Source: Hymenobacter sp. BRD67 (GTDB lineage: Bacteria > Bacteroidota > Bacteroidia > Cytophagales > Hymenobacteraceae). Taken from it: a stretch of 64,000 nucleotides of DNA. The notes beneath the pieces are model-generated. The model worked only from the letters and a program-made list of their open reading frames with translations, searched no databases and was not told the origin of the DNA. The position numbers and the translations under genes are program-made. Location of the stretch: assembly GCF_013256425.1 (NCBI RefSeq), contig NZ_CP053904.1:744001-808000 (forward strand), given 5' to 3'. Position 1 is the first letter of the stretch; every line of letters begins with the position of its first letter. Below, one piece after another: positions 17,270-25,820 of the stretch.

Positions 17270-17807
17270 AGGGAGTAGGAGAAAATGCCGGAATCAGAGT
17301 TGAGCCGGAGGTAGGGTATCTGGGATTCAGGATAAGTGGCAAGCAGTTTTTGGATGGCCAGGTTTACCAGGGTAGATTTGCCGACTCGCCGCCAGAAGCT
17401 CACCCTCTCCAGGCTTTCTACCACGTCTGGGTGTAGTGAATAAGTCTTTTTGACTTCGAGAAGCTGGGCTGGGAGCAGTAGGGAGCTGGATACTTCTTCC
17501 GGGCCAAGTGGCGAAGCTGCTGCTGCTGGGTGCTGGGAGGCGGGTGCTGATGTCGAGTGCCGGACCTCGAAATACTGGGCCAGGCACATTAAGCCCTCGG
17601 CCGTGACGTACACCTGACCAGCTTCCAGTCTCAGGATTGGCTGGAAATAAGCGAATGCCTCGTACCACTGCGGCACTGCGGCCACGGGAGGTCCGAGTAA
17701 TGAGGCCTCAGCGCCTCCCTAGCTGTGTACACAGCCTTAGCCAGTTGAGTCGGGGAAGCCTGGGTATAAGGAACCAGTGGTAGGTTAGGAAAAGGTAGTT
17801 GGTCCAT
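17266..17807 (-). CDS. Probable ribbon-helix-helix protein, frameshifted near its start
   Basis: The clear part is a 139-residue reading frame from 17685. Its C-terminal third (KTYSLHPDVVESLERVSFWR, then RVGKSTLVNLAIQKLLATYPES) looks like a ribbon-helix-helix DNA-binding domain. An upstream ATG at 17807 opens a frame of about 40 residues (MDQLPFPNLPLVPYTQASP) that would join in frame if one base were restored at the three-base run at 17686-17688. I therefore annotate the longer extent. The stop overlaps the start of the decayed lipoprotein gene. The family is not identified beyond the possible DNA-binding fold. Confidence 0.5.
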
Positions 17808-18124
17808 TCAGGGCATTAGTAATGAGTTGACTTAGCCTCATAATTCGAGTCAATAGACTTCTCCTACATAATGACTAACTCTATCTCTATAGCCCGAGTG
17901 ATAATGATAGGCACCCTGATAAATTCTGGATGGCCGTTTACTCCGGCTACGCCGATGACGAAGTGAGCGATGGACTGGTCGTCGGTTCGCATTGTGGGTA
18001 AAAAGTTAAGAACGAGGGGAAGGGGCGCGCCATCTTGTACCTGGTTTGGGGCTGCAATCTACGCAATTTTGTAGACTACTGACAACAACAGGCGGGTATT
18101 TTCACCCGGTAGCTTGCCGCTTAT

Positions 18125-18364
18125 ATGAGCGGCGAACCAATCAAGGCGTTTGGACTGGTCATCAAAGAGATGCGTAAGGCGCGGGGAGTATCCCAGGAGG
18201 TACTCTCTGACGAGGCTGGCCTGGACCGTACGTTTTTGTCTCAATTGGAAACCGGTAGGAAGCAGCCCTCTCTACTGACCATTTTTCAGTTGGCCACTGC
18301 TCTCCAAGCAACTGCCTCCGAGTTACTCAGGCAGGTGGAGAGTAAGCTCGGCGCGGAGAACTGA
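18125..18364 (+). CDS. XRE-family transcriptional regulator
   Basis: This 79-residue protein is essentially one Cro/C1-type helix-turn-helix domain (GVSQEVLSDEAGLDRTFLSQ, followed by the usual LETGRKQPSLLTI). It has the size and form of small controller proteins of restriction systems and of mobile-element repressors. It lies 1.6 kb downstream of the restriction operon and is separated from it by opposite-strand genes, so control of hsdMSR is only a possibility. A 16-bp perfect palindrome about 90 bp after its stop could be an operator. Confidence 0.85.
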   Translation: MSGEPIKAFGLVIKEMRKARGVSQEVLSDEAGLDRTFLSQLETGRKQPSLLTIFQLATALQATASELLRQVESKLGAEN

Positions 18365-18904
18365 AATGGCTTATATTGGCCAATAGCACGATTTTTAGCT
18401 ATGATAATAAAGCTAACCCACCTATTGCGCGAGTGCGCGAGTTTAGTACAGGGCGGGATGACATGTCATCCGACCGCTAACCCCGCTCTGGGGTAAACCT
18501 TGGACTGCTACTTTCATAGCTAGCCAGTACCTATATACCCGGCTCTAACTGCCATGTGTAAATACCGGGCGGTAGAAAACCAGTTGGCTGGCACTTACAA
18601 TATGGCTCTGAGACAAAATGCATCGTCTACCATATACAAAGGGCTGTGAAAGACCAAACCCGAATTGGTAATTTCTTAGGGCGGATTTTAGGTCAGTGTA
18701 CACTAACTTGAAAACTTAAGTAACTCCATAGCCCAGAGTCCTTAACATGCTTTATATATGGCCGAAATGTTTCATTGAAAGGCGGTGGGGAATAAAGATA
18801 ATGCTAATAGTAATTTAATCTAAATAATAATTATTTTTGAACAGATATGCGTGACTAATGGCATTTCACTTGCAAAGTACATGGTGTACTAATTCTCGAA
18901 AGCC
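18365..18904. other. Intergenic region with a 16-bp palindrome
   Basis: I find no convincing gene in this stretch. It holds a tandem direct repeat of GCGCGAGT around 18427-18442 and, at 18456-18471, the perfect 16-bp palindrome GGATGACATGTCATCC. From about 18,700 it becomes AT-rich and leads into the small membrane-protein genes. Confidence 0.4.
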
Positions 18905-19075
18905 ATGTTTTTAGGTAAAGTAATTGCGGGTATGTTCTACGTAGCATACATATTTGGTCTCTCTGTCCTAATGCTGTATGCAAGCGGAATCATTAGATTT
19001 CCTATTGGTAATTCGGGTGATGAAAGAAAAATAAATTTAGACGATAGTGGTGCTGAGAGGGAAGAATGTGAATAA
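18905..19075 (+). CDS. Small single-span membrane protein
   Basis: This 56-codon frame starts with ATG and encodes a hydrophobic segment (ITR-free; VAYIFGLSVLMLYASGIIRF) followed by a short charged tail rich in E, D and R. Its AT-rich composition matches the larger membrane-protein gene 400 bp downstream. I do not recognise it. It is plausible as a small membrane protein because of its clean hydrophobic/charged layout. Confidence 0.4.
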   Translation: MFLGKVIAGMFYVAYIFGLSVLMLYASGIIRFPIGNSGDERKINLDDSGAEREECE

Positions 19076-19227
19076 GGGTAAGTTTTTCTGAATTTCATTT
19101 CTGATTAGTTTTGAGCTTGCATAGACTAGTTTCCACCAGCTGATGAGAGTCAGTTTGCTAGGCTGAACTTTGTGTAGTAATACGCAAGTAAAAAAGTATC
19201 CAGGTATAAGTAATATCTTTGCAAAGT

Positions 19228-19289
19228 ACTCTCATTGAAGAGTGAAATTTGAGTAGGCCACACCCTAAATTTTACTTTTTAATGAGAGT
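19228..19289. repeat. Long imperfect hairpin
   Basis: ACTCTCATT at 19228-19236 pairs with AATGAGAGT at 19281-19289. An inner stem of about 10 bp with one mismatch (AGTGAAATTT against AAATTTTACT) lies inside. It sits between two small AT-rich genes and could be a terminator, an RNA structure or a miniature element. Confidence 0.4.
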
Positions 19290-19385
19290 CTTTACCTGTT
19301 ATACCTATTCTGTGACTAGAAGCTATAAGTAGCTAATATTACAGTGTTTGTCAAGAAAAAGGGCTAAGCCAATAAGCTTAATTCA

Positions 19386-19505
19386 ATGATAAAGTCAACC
19401 GCTTCTATATTAGGACTATTAGTCGTAATATCTTCCACCTACTATTTGTTATTCTGGGGCATTTTTACATTGATGTTTTTCAATACATGGATGTATCAGG
19501 AATAG
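19386..19505 (+). CDS. Tiny hydrophobic peptide overlapping the next gene
   Basis: This 39-codon ATG frame encodes a single hydrophobic segment (ILGLLVVISSTYYLLFWGIF). Its end overlaps the start of the 296-residue membrane protein by 19 bp in another frame. The overlap suggests coupling, as with leader peptides or small partner proteins. Without homologues it remains tentative. Confidence 0.3.
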   Translation: MIKSTASILGLLVVISSTYYLLFWGIFTLMFFNTWMYQE

Positions 19506-20377
19506 TTAAAGGATTGATATACCCACTTCGCAATGCCGCAGTTACATTATTATGGCTCATTGGTGAATTATTTGCCGCTGCCACCTATCTATTTTTTGCG
19601 GCACGTAAAGCAAATGACGTGGGAAGAAAAGACTCAGAAATAATAGACCCGATAAAATACCAGATAGCTAAAATAAATACACTTACTGTAATGTGGTTCA
19701 TTGCGCTTATCGTTTCGGCGTTTCTCATGATAATGTACTGCACTTCGATAGAAAGTGACCATATGCATTATGCGGTTTTTTGGGGTTCAATAGCTTTGCC
19801 TACTGCGTCAGTGGCGGTTGTGCTGGCATATTCCGTTATTGATAATAAGATTATGCTGAATGACTTTGAGAAAGGAGATAAAAAAGTGTTTGAGACAAAA
19901 AACTTATTTTATAAATCAATAGATTATTTTGTACTGGCTGTATCTTCTTATTTTCTTCTTGCCGCTTTTAGTTATGGCGCAATAGATTCTAGAAAAATAG
20001 AGAAGCATATTTCGTATGATTATATTAAAGATAATTCTTTTCTTGAAAAAGAAGGAATATGTCCTGATAATATACTTATCTACCTTGGTGCCGTAAATGA
20101 TAAGTATTTTTTTATTGATTATAATACTTCTTATTATCTTGCAGTAGATAAAGGTACTGTTCCGGTGCTACTCCTCGCGCATCATGAGGATTATGGCGCA
20201 GACCTTGGCTTGTCGGATTATTTTAGTAGTTTCTCATTTCTTCAATTGGTATGTATAATTTTATTGACTTTGGCTATTTTATTATTTCTGTTTAAAATGC
20301 CATGGAACAAGTTTGGGAATTATATAAAAGGACTCAGCTTGAGAAAGAAACATTCACCATGTGATGTCAAAAAGTAA
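19487..20377 (+). CDS. Multi-span membrane protein, AT-rich, function unknown
   Basis: The 296-residue protein has about four or five predicted membrane segments: near 15-37, 68-88, 98-118, 143-165 and a last one near 255-275. Between the fourth and fifth lies a loop of about 85 residues. The tail is basic (LRKKHSPCDVKK). Base composition is far more AT-rich than the flanking core genes, which points to recent acquisition. I recognise no family. Two small hydrophobic genes precede it, so a three-gene membrane cassette is possible. Confidence 0.6.
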   Translation: MDVSGIVKGLIYPLRNAAVTLLWLIGELFAAATYLFFAARKANDVGRKDSEIIDPIKYQIAKINTLTVMWFIALIVSAFLMIMYCTSIESDHMHYAVFWGSIALPTASVAVVLAYSVIDNKIMLNDFEKGDKKVFETKNLFYKSIDYFVLAVSSYFLLAAFSYGAIDSRKIEKHISYDYIKDNSFLEKEGICPDNILIYLGAVNDKYFFIDYNTSYYLAVDKGTVPVLLLAHHEDYGADLGLSDYFSSFSFLQLVCIILLTLAILLFLFKMPWNKFGNYIKGLSLRKKHSPCDVKK

Positions 20378-20439
20378 GTCAGATTAGTAAGACTAGAAAC
20401 AAGGCCATCCTAACTAATTATAGTACTGCGTCAGGGGAA

Positions 20440-21130
20440 TTTTATAAATAAAAGCAGGCAATGGTCGTTGCTGAGAGATAAGAAGAAAAATTATCGCCTT
20501 GCAGCTCTCCGCTAATGACCGAACGACTATTGTACCGCTCACCCGTAAAGGCCGACACACTGGGCGCACCGGGCATAGCCGCTGGACCCTGCGCCTGCTG
20601 GTAGATAAAGTTGTGAAGCTGAACTTGGTGGAAACAATCTCCAATGAAACAATAGCGCAAGTGCGCAAAAAATGAGGTGCAGCGCCAGTAGTACTGGTGC
20701 TAGGGTAGTGAGCGCCGCGTTTCTGGCTCGCTTGGAAGACATGCTGGCCGTATACGAGCAGCCCGATAACTCTCATTGTCCCGTCGTCTATTTTGATAAA
20801 TGATCCTACATGCTTCATGGCCAGCCGGTTGAGCCCCCGCCGCTCGTGCGAGTGCAACCAGCCGGTCAAAGCAGGCCGTCTTCTATCAGCGCCTGCTTGC
20901 TGCGCAGGCCCGCGCCTTAGCAGCGTGTTTCGAGGTGCATTACACGCCCAAAAATTGCCTCCTGGCTCAATAGGGTCGAACTTAAACTCTCCGCTGTTGC
21001 CCGCTAGCACTGGTTGGGTTCAGCGGGCGGCCTCGTAGCAAGCCTCGCTACGAAACCCATATTCAATACCTTGCCGAGTGCCTTAAGGCTCGACTACCAC
21101 CCGCTAGGTATAGCACCGTTGGCGCCAGGT
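20440..21130 (+). pseudogene. IS630-family transposase relic
   Basis: Conceptual translation in changing frames gives fragments of an IS630-type transposase: first PLTRKGRHTGRTGHSRWTLR and LLVDKVVKLNLVETISNETI, ending in a stop at 20674, then LARLEDMLAVYEQP around 20731, then a segment matching the usual HYTPK-x-x-SWLN block around 20940-20980. Several stops and frame changes separate them, so the element is dead. The surrounding 20378-21273 holds no other gene that I can support. Confidence 0.7.
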
Positions 21131-21273
21131 GGGGAGAAAGTTACCACTCCGTCTATATTGCCTGCTGCACTGCTGATAGCATGGCTATGGGAGCGGCGGG
21201 TACATCTGTGCTAGCTACTATCGAATAGGAGACAGCAGGAACTGCACTGGCTGCTGGATGCAGGGGCAATTTG

Positions 21274-22278
21274 CTAGCTGGCAAGGTAGTCTCTGTAGTT
21301 CGCTAGCGCTTGGTCGCTCAATTCGTTTACGTTTACTTCCAAGTAGTTCAGGCGGACGTAATCGAGCAATTCTCGGAAGCTCTTTTGCAAAATGGTTCTG
21401 TGCCTAGTCAGGTGAGTAAAGTCTTTCCTAGACTTTTCACTTGGAAACGCGTCTCCAGGAATATGATATTTGTAAAAATCAGTATGAGCGTCAGGGTAAT
21501 AATGCTGTGCGTAATTGAGTGATTTACCCCAGTTTTTTTTGAAGACTTCAAGTTTAGAAAGTAGAATTCGGTTATAGAGAAAAAACGTGCTACGCTCCAC
21601 GACGCGTAAGAAAGCCTCTCTATAGTAGAAAACGCTTTTCGGGAGCCGTTCTGGAAACTCGTCTAAGAAATGGTCAAAATCCGCAATGTTAATTGTCTCT
21701 AGCGTAGAGGTGAGCACGCGAACGTCAGCTGCCCTTTCCTGTTGGGCTGGAGACATAATTTTGCGTTCCGCTGGCCTCAAAGGTACTTGCGTGATAATTT
21801 CGTTTAGAGCGGTCTGCAATACGCTCACCAAGTCTGCCTTACCAGCTTTGTCTTTTCGGTCCTGAATGGTAAATGGCGAAGCCCGGTGGCGGTCTACGTC
21901 GAAAGGCAAGTCAATTGGAAAATTGCCGTGCTGCTTGTTGAAGAGTAGTACGATGCGCTCCCAACCGAGGGTAGCGACGGCGTAACCTAACTCAATCAGC
22001 ACGTTGGGATTAGCAATAGCCTTACCTCCGGCCGATATAGCAATGGTCGTTAAGTCGCATACGAACGCGTCGCAGGTATCAATCTTGCTAAATATGGTTT
22101 GAGGAATGTTAGGACTGCCAGACGTACCTCTGGTCGCCTCATCAATGGTTAACGTCTTCGGTTCAGTAGCTGCCTGCTCCAACTGGTCCGCCGCGTCACG
22201 AAGAGCGAGGCGTATGGCCTGTTGGTTAGTTTCTTTTGGGGAATCGCTTTGCCAAGAATAAAAAATTGTGTGAGTCAT
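21274..22278 (-). CDS. TIR-like nucleotide-binding domain protein
   Basis: This 334-residue protein starts with THTIFYSWQSDSPKETNQQA, the hallmark N-terminus of the FYSWQSD group of TIR-like proteins. NPNVLIELGYA at 90-100 carries the conserved Glu (E96) at the position of the catalytic Glu of TIR NADases, and LPFDVDRHR follows. The C-terminal half (about 175-334) is helical and unassigned. Family knowledge: bacterial TIR-type proteins often act as abortive-infection effectors that cleave NAD+ or bind nucleotide signals. The island context fits this. Activity and trigger are inferred. Confidence 0.75.
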   Translation of the reverse strand: MTHTIFYSWQSDSPKETNQQAIRLALRDAADQLEQAATEPKTLTIDEATRGTSGSPNIPQTIFSKIDTCDAFVCDLTTIAISAGGKAIANPNVLIELGYAVATLGWERIVLLFNKQHGNFPIDLPFDVDRHRASPFTIQDRKDKAGKADLVSVLQTALNEIITQVPLRPAERKIMSPAQQERAADVRVLTSTLETINIADFDHFLDEFPERLPKSVFYYREAFLRVVERSTFFLYNRILLSKLEVFKKNWGKSLNYAQHYYPDAHTDFYKYHIPGDAFPSEKSRKDFTHLTRHRTILQKSFRELLDYVRLNYLEVNVNELSDQALANYRDYLAS

Positions 22279-22329
22279 AATGCAGAATTAGATAGTAGAC
22301 TTGTTTCTAAACAAGAAAAATCGAAAAAG

Positions 22330-22362
22330 AACGTCATGCTGAGCTTGTCGAAGCATGACGTT
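22330..22362. repeat. REP-like palindrome, copy 1
   Basis: AACGTCATGCT at 22330-22340 and its exact complement at 22352-22362 flank an 11-base loop. A second copy with a loop of the same length lies at 56038-56068. This copy overlaps the last codons of the neighbouring minus-strand gene and provides its stop codon. Confidence 0.75.
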
Positions 22363-24070
22363 TTCTAAAAAAGAGGCAATTGGCGAATCGACTTCTCGCA
22401 AAGCATTGCCGTGGCAATGCCCCGTTGTGACGGTTGCGGGGCTGAATGACGAAATCCCCTAACACTTTTCGGCCATTGGGCGTGTCTTTGGGCTTCCTTT
22501 CATCTGTCAAGTGTTGTTTGTAAGTAAGCCAGTTAAGTCCGAACCGTTTGAAGCTGCTAAATAGGCTCGTGAAATCGGACAGCACCAGCTGGGTAAGGTG
22601 AGGGTTATGCACAAAGGCTGCGCGCCCGCCGGCCAGAAGCTCCAGGAAGTAAAAGTAGCCCTTGGTGTGCCGCAACTCGGCGACCGCGATGCCTCGGTGG
22701 TCATCCTGACTCAGGGTGCAGATGCCGACTCCGTACTCACCGGATTCATTGTGCAGGGTAAGCAACTTGACCTCATACTCCGCGTGCTGCCGGAACCAGT
22801 CGACAAAGTCGTGGAAGTAAGAAGATAACTGGTGCGGGTCACCTTCCAGGGGCGTTGCCAACGCCCGCGTCTCATCATTGCCGCCGAGCGTGTAGGAAAG
22901 GCTATCTGGGGCCCGGGGTATGCGGGCGAGGGTAGTGCCGGTACCAGCTTTCCGCTCTTTTTCCGAGGGCACGTTTTCTGCCGGTGGCCAGGCAACTCCC
23001 TGCTTGTCATGCGTCCTGACCGTCGCATCCCGGTAGCGACTGCTGCCAGGTTCCTGGGAATTGAGGCGTGTATCGGGCTTCTGCTTGGCCTGGTATAGGG
23101 CCGACTTGCGCGTGGCCTCTTCCCCATCAGCTTCCTTATCACCAACCGGCTGCTTACCTGGCGGCGGGGTAACGAATAGCTTTTGAAAGCTGAACGGGTT
23201 AGTCTGGGCCCATAGGCCACACACGAAGAAGTAGCTAGCGTTCCCGGCCGTAAAATGAAATCCATTGGCTTCCAGGCGTAGCGGGCGGCCCACGAAGAAG
23301 TCCAACTGCGGGGTGGCTCCCTGCGGCTCACGCAGCAACGCCCGCTTCAGGTTGCTGTGAGCGGCAGTAACGTTACGCAGGGAGTGCGGGTTGAAGCACA
23401 ACTCGGCTAGAATATCCTGCTGTCTCTTCGTGAAGCCGTACTTCCGAAGGCGGATGCGGCCGGTTTTCTGGTTGGCGGCGGTGGGAGCTTCCAGCGCGGA
23501 GCATACTACTGCTAAGTCCTGGTTGTGGAAGTAATGCTCTATTAGTTCAGGGCCAGCCTCGTAGTATAAGACCCGTAATAGCTCGAAGCAGGGAATCAGG
23601 ATGGTGAGACCCTCGAAGCGGCGGAGTAGTACCCAGTTGTCGGCTGCCGTGGTCAAAAAAAGCCGGTGCAGCGGATTCTCCGGCAACGAAGAGGCGGGAA
23701 TGACTGTCGTGAGGGGGCGTGCGACAGCCTGCTTACCCCCGAATAAGAAATGGCAGCGATGGGGGAAAACGGGATGCGTCTTGGTCGTGGCCTCGTCTGT
23801 GATGTGCATCCCGGCCGAAACGCGCTGACCTGTTGCGTCCCATAGGGAGCCACGCACGAAGTCGTAGGTGTCGAACAAGTTGACCTTGCGGCTCAGTACT
23901 TCCCCTACTGGCTGATGAAAGCCATCCCGTGCACTTTTCCTTACGAAGTGCAGAAGCATCTCGTACTGATAAGTGGAGTTGCGCTTCCGGTTAATCTTGC
24001 CATGTGAGACCAATTGGTACAGACAGTAGGGAGGCAAAGCTGGCAAGTTTAATGTTAATGGCGTTGGCAT
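22334..24070 (-). CDS. Possible TnsE-like protein
   Basis: This 578-residue cytoplasmic protein has two conserved-looking parts. An N-terminal half contains LTILIPCFELLRVLYY, and a C-terminal domain (about 435-540) contains RGIAVAELRHTKGYFYFLEL and FKRFGLNWL. They are joined by a polar, low-complexity linker at about 300-400. The C-terminal pattern (R-x-I-a-v, then g-x-x-F-x-x-LE, then a helix before LNW) resembles the C-terminal region of Tn7 TnsE as I remember it. This is a weak, by-eye resemblance. The last residues (HASTSSA) are encoded by a REP-like palindrome, so the native C-terminus may have been altered. No TnsA, TnsB or TnsC gene is nearby. Confidence 0.4.
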   Translation of the reverse strand: MPTPLTLNLPALPPYCLYQLVSHGKINRKRNSTYQYEMLLHFVRKSARDGFHQPVGEVLSRKVNLFDTYDFVRGSLWDATGQRVSAGMHITDEATTKTHPVFPHRCHFLFGGKQAVARPLTTVIPASSLPENPLHRLFLTTAADNWVLLRRFEGLTILIPCFELLRVLYYEAGPELIEHYFHNQDLAVVCSALEAPTAANQKTGRIRLRKYGFTKRQQDILAELCFNPHSLRNVTAAHSNLKRALLREPQGATPQLDFFVGRPLRLEANGFHFTAGNASYFFVCGLWAQTNPFSFQKLFVTPPPGKQPVGDKEADGEEATRKSALYQAKQKPDTRLNSQEPGSSRYRDATVRTHDKQGVAWPPAENVPSEKERKAGTGTTLARIPRAPDSLSYTLGGNDETRALATPLEGDPHQLSSYFHDFVDWFRQHAEYEVKLLTLHNESGEYGVGICTLSQDDHRGIAVAELRHTKGYFYFLELLAGGRAAFVHNPHLTQLVLSDFTSLFSSFKRFGLNWLTYKQHLTDERKPKDTPNGRKVLGDFVIQPRNRHNGALPRQCFARSRFANCLFFRKRHASTSSA

Positions 24071-24154
24071 AGCAATCGCATGGAGGAGTGTGGTAACTTA
24101 ATTGTATTCCCAACTACTGCTACTTTTTTCCCAACTACTTCTACTCATTCTCAT

Positions 24155-24643
24155 TTACTTTGGCAATTGACAGTGCAGCAGGCGCCGCACCAGAATAATC
24201 TCGCCCGTGTGGTAGGCCGCGTGGTCGGCAATGAGCACGGCTTCGCGGAAGATGGTCTGGCCGTCGCCGTGGGGTAGGGGCGCGAAAAAATCAGTGGCGG
24301 GATTTTCGAGCAACGCCATCAACCGCTGGCGGTCATGCGCAATCTGCAAGAGCGTATTCTGCCAGCCGGCTTCATCCACCGCCAGCTTTTTGTCAGGCCA
24401 GTATCCGGCGGGCCACTCGGGCGAAACGTGTTGTGGGTTCAGGCAAAATTCCACGATGTCCCATTGCGCAATGCGAATGTGCTCGACAAGCTGCCAGATG
24501 GTGTAAGGCACATCGGGCACGGCCTGGTTGCGCAGCGGTGCGGGCAGGTCGGCCACGGCGGCTTCGAAGGTGGCGTGGGCATTGCCGCCGGCTAGCAGCT
24601 GGGTTAGCTCGGCCACGAGGCTGGCTCTTACTTGATTTTCCAT
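24155..24643 (-). CDS. DinB-fold (DinB_2) protein
   Basis: This 162-residue four-helix-bundle protein has the DinB-family metal site: H55 in WQLVEHI, and H141 and H145 in DHAAYHTGE. Family members are metal-dependent and include thiol-dependent enzymes, but most have no known substrate. It lies 60 bp downstream of the truncated haemoglobin gene on the same strand, with a near-perfect palindrome between them. Confidence 0.88.
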   Translation of the reverse strand: MENQVRASLVAELTQLLAGGNAHATFEAAVADLPAPLRNQAVPDVPYTIWQLVEHIRIAQWDIVEFCLNPQHVSPEWPAGYWPDKKLAVDEAGWQNTLLQIAHDRQRLMALLENPATDFFAPLPHGDGQTIFREAVLIADHAAYHTGEIILVRRLLHCQLPK

Positions 24644-24663
24644 GAAGGGTCAGTTTTTTTGAG

Positions 24664-24682
24664 TTAATACACTGTATATTAA
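24664..24682. promoter_or_regulatory. Candidate operator before the DinB-fold gene
   Basis: This is a 19-bp near-perfect palindrome (TTAATACACTGTATATTAA; a single mismatched pair apart from the centre) about 20 bp before the DinB-fold start. Length and AT-rich half-sites fit binding of a dimeric regulator, perhaps one linked to the haemoglobin gene upstream. The regulator is unknown. Confidence 0.35.
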
Positions 24683-24703
24683 TGATATATAAGCCAGGTT
24701 GGC

Positions 24704-25081
24704 TTACAGCACCGACGGCCGACCCAGCTGACCGAGCCGGCTCGCAAAAACCTGCCCGATACTGCGCGCCCGCAGCTTGGCTTGGTCGGCCACCGGGCCG
24801 GCAAAGTGCGCATCTACCGTGGCAAAAAACAACGCCAGCCACTGCTGAAAGTGCGCTGCGCTGATGGGCAGCGGAATATGCTTCGGAAATGGCCGCCCGC
24901 GGTAGCGCGCCGTGCCCAGCAAGATGCCGCTCCAGAAATCGTAGAGCTGCGGCAGGTGGTGGCTCCAGTCTACCTGGGCTACCTCGTTGAAAACGGGCGA
25001 CAGCAGCGGGTCGGCGTTTACGCGCTCGTAGAAGCGGTCAACAAGTAGCTTTATATCGGCTTCGGAGATGATGTCGGGCAC
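24704..25081 (-). CDS. Group III truncated haemoglobin
   Basis: The 125-residue length and sequence fit the truncated (2-on-2) haemoglobins of group III. SAAHFQQWLALF contains the proximal haem-ligand His (H77), and YDFWSGILLGT, with the aromatic residues of the distal side, precedes it. There is no signal peptide, so it should be cytoplasmic. Such proteins bind O2 or NO and are often linked to nitrosative stress or low-oxygen life. The DinB-fold gene follows on the same strand. Confidence 0.9.
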   Translation of the reverse strand: MPDIISEADIKLLVDRFYERVNADPLLSPVFNEVAQVDWSHHLPQLYDFWSGILLGTARYRGRPFPKHIPLPISAAHFQQWLALFFATVDAHFAGPVADQAKLRARSIGQVFASRLGQLGRPSVL

Positions 25082-25192
25082 GATTAATATAGTAATTATT
25101 TAATGTATAGAATGAAAAACAACAGACTTCCGCACAAGCGCGAAATTTGAGGTGCGGCAACTTCGTGCACGTAATAAACTACTACCAATAAC

Positions 25193-25767
25193 ATGAGAAA
25201 AATCCGAATAATGGAGCACATCTCGCTGGACGGTGTAATTCAGCACGACGATAGCGACGGTTTTGCATACGGCAACTGGACGACTCCCTACCGAACGCCC
25301 GCTGGGTTAGCGGCCCTCGTGGAGGTTTACGGCAGCCGCTTCGATTTGCTGCTGGGCCGCCGCACCTACGATGCCTGGGCCGCCTTCTGGCCGCAGGCCG
25401 GCGATAGCCCAATGGCAAACGGCCTGAATGCAGCCATGAAATATGTTGCCACCCACCGCCCCACCGGCCTCGGCTGGGGCCGGCCCAGGACCTTGGGTCC
25501 GACATCCTGGCGGAGATTCGGCGCATCAAGGCCACGGACGGCCCCGACCTGCTTGTCTGCGGAAGCTCCACGCTGACGACGGTGCTGCTTGGCCACGGCT
25601 TAGTGGATGAGGTGGTACTGCTGGTTTACCCGGTGTTGCTGGGCCGGGGCAAGCGCTTGTTTGCGGACACTGCTGACCCGCGCGAGCTCGCGTTTGTCAG
25701 CTCGCAGGTGACGTCTACGGGCGTACTCCTCAATACATACCGGCACGTGGGTGCGCTGCGCCCTTAA
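25193..25767 (+). CDS. RibD C-terminal/dihydrofolate reductase-like protein, frame-broken
   Basis: The N-terminal part (MRKIRIMEHISLDGVIQHDD, then LLLGRRTYDAWAAFWP) is typical of the RibD C-terminal/DHFR-like family common in Bacteroidota. The frame is lost at the four-G run at 25476-25479. Adding one G there restores the rest of the domain, including LLVCGSSTLTTVLLGHGLVDE and LLVYPVLLGRGKRLFAD, to a stop at 25767. The restored protein has about 191 residues, normal for the family. The family binds NADPH; the substrate is unknown. Confidence 0.82.
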
Positions 25768-25820
25768 CTCCGGCTGGCTCTTTTGACTTTGCTAAAGCCT
25801 AAAGTAGCTTTGAGATTGCG

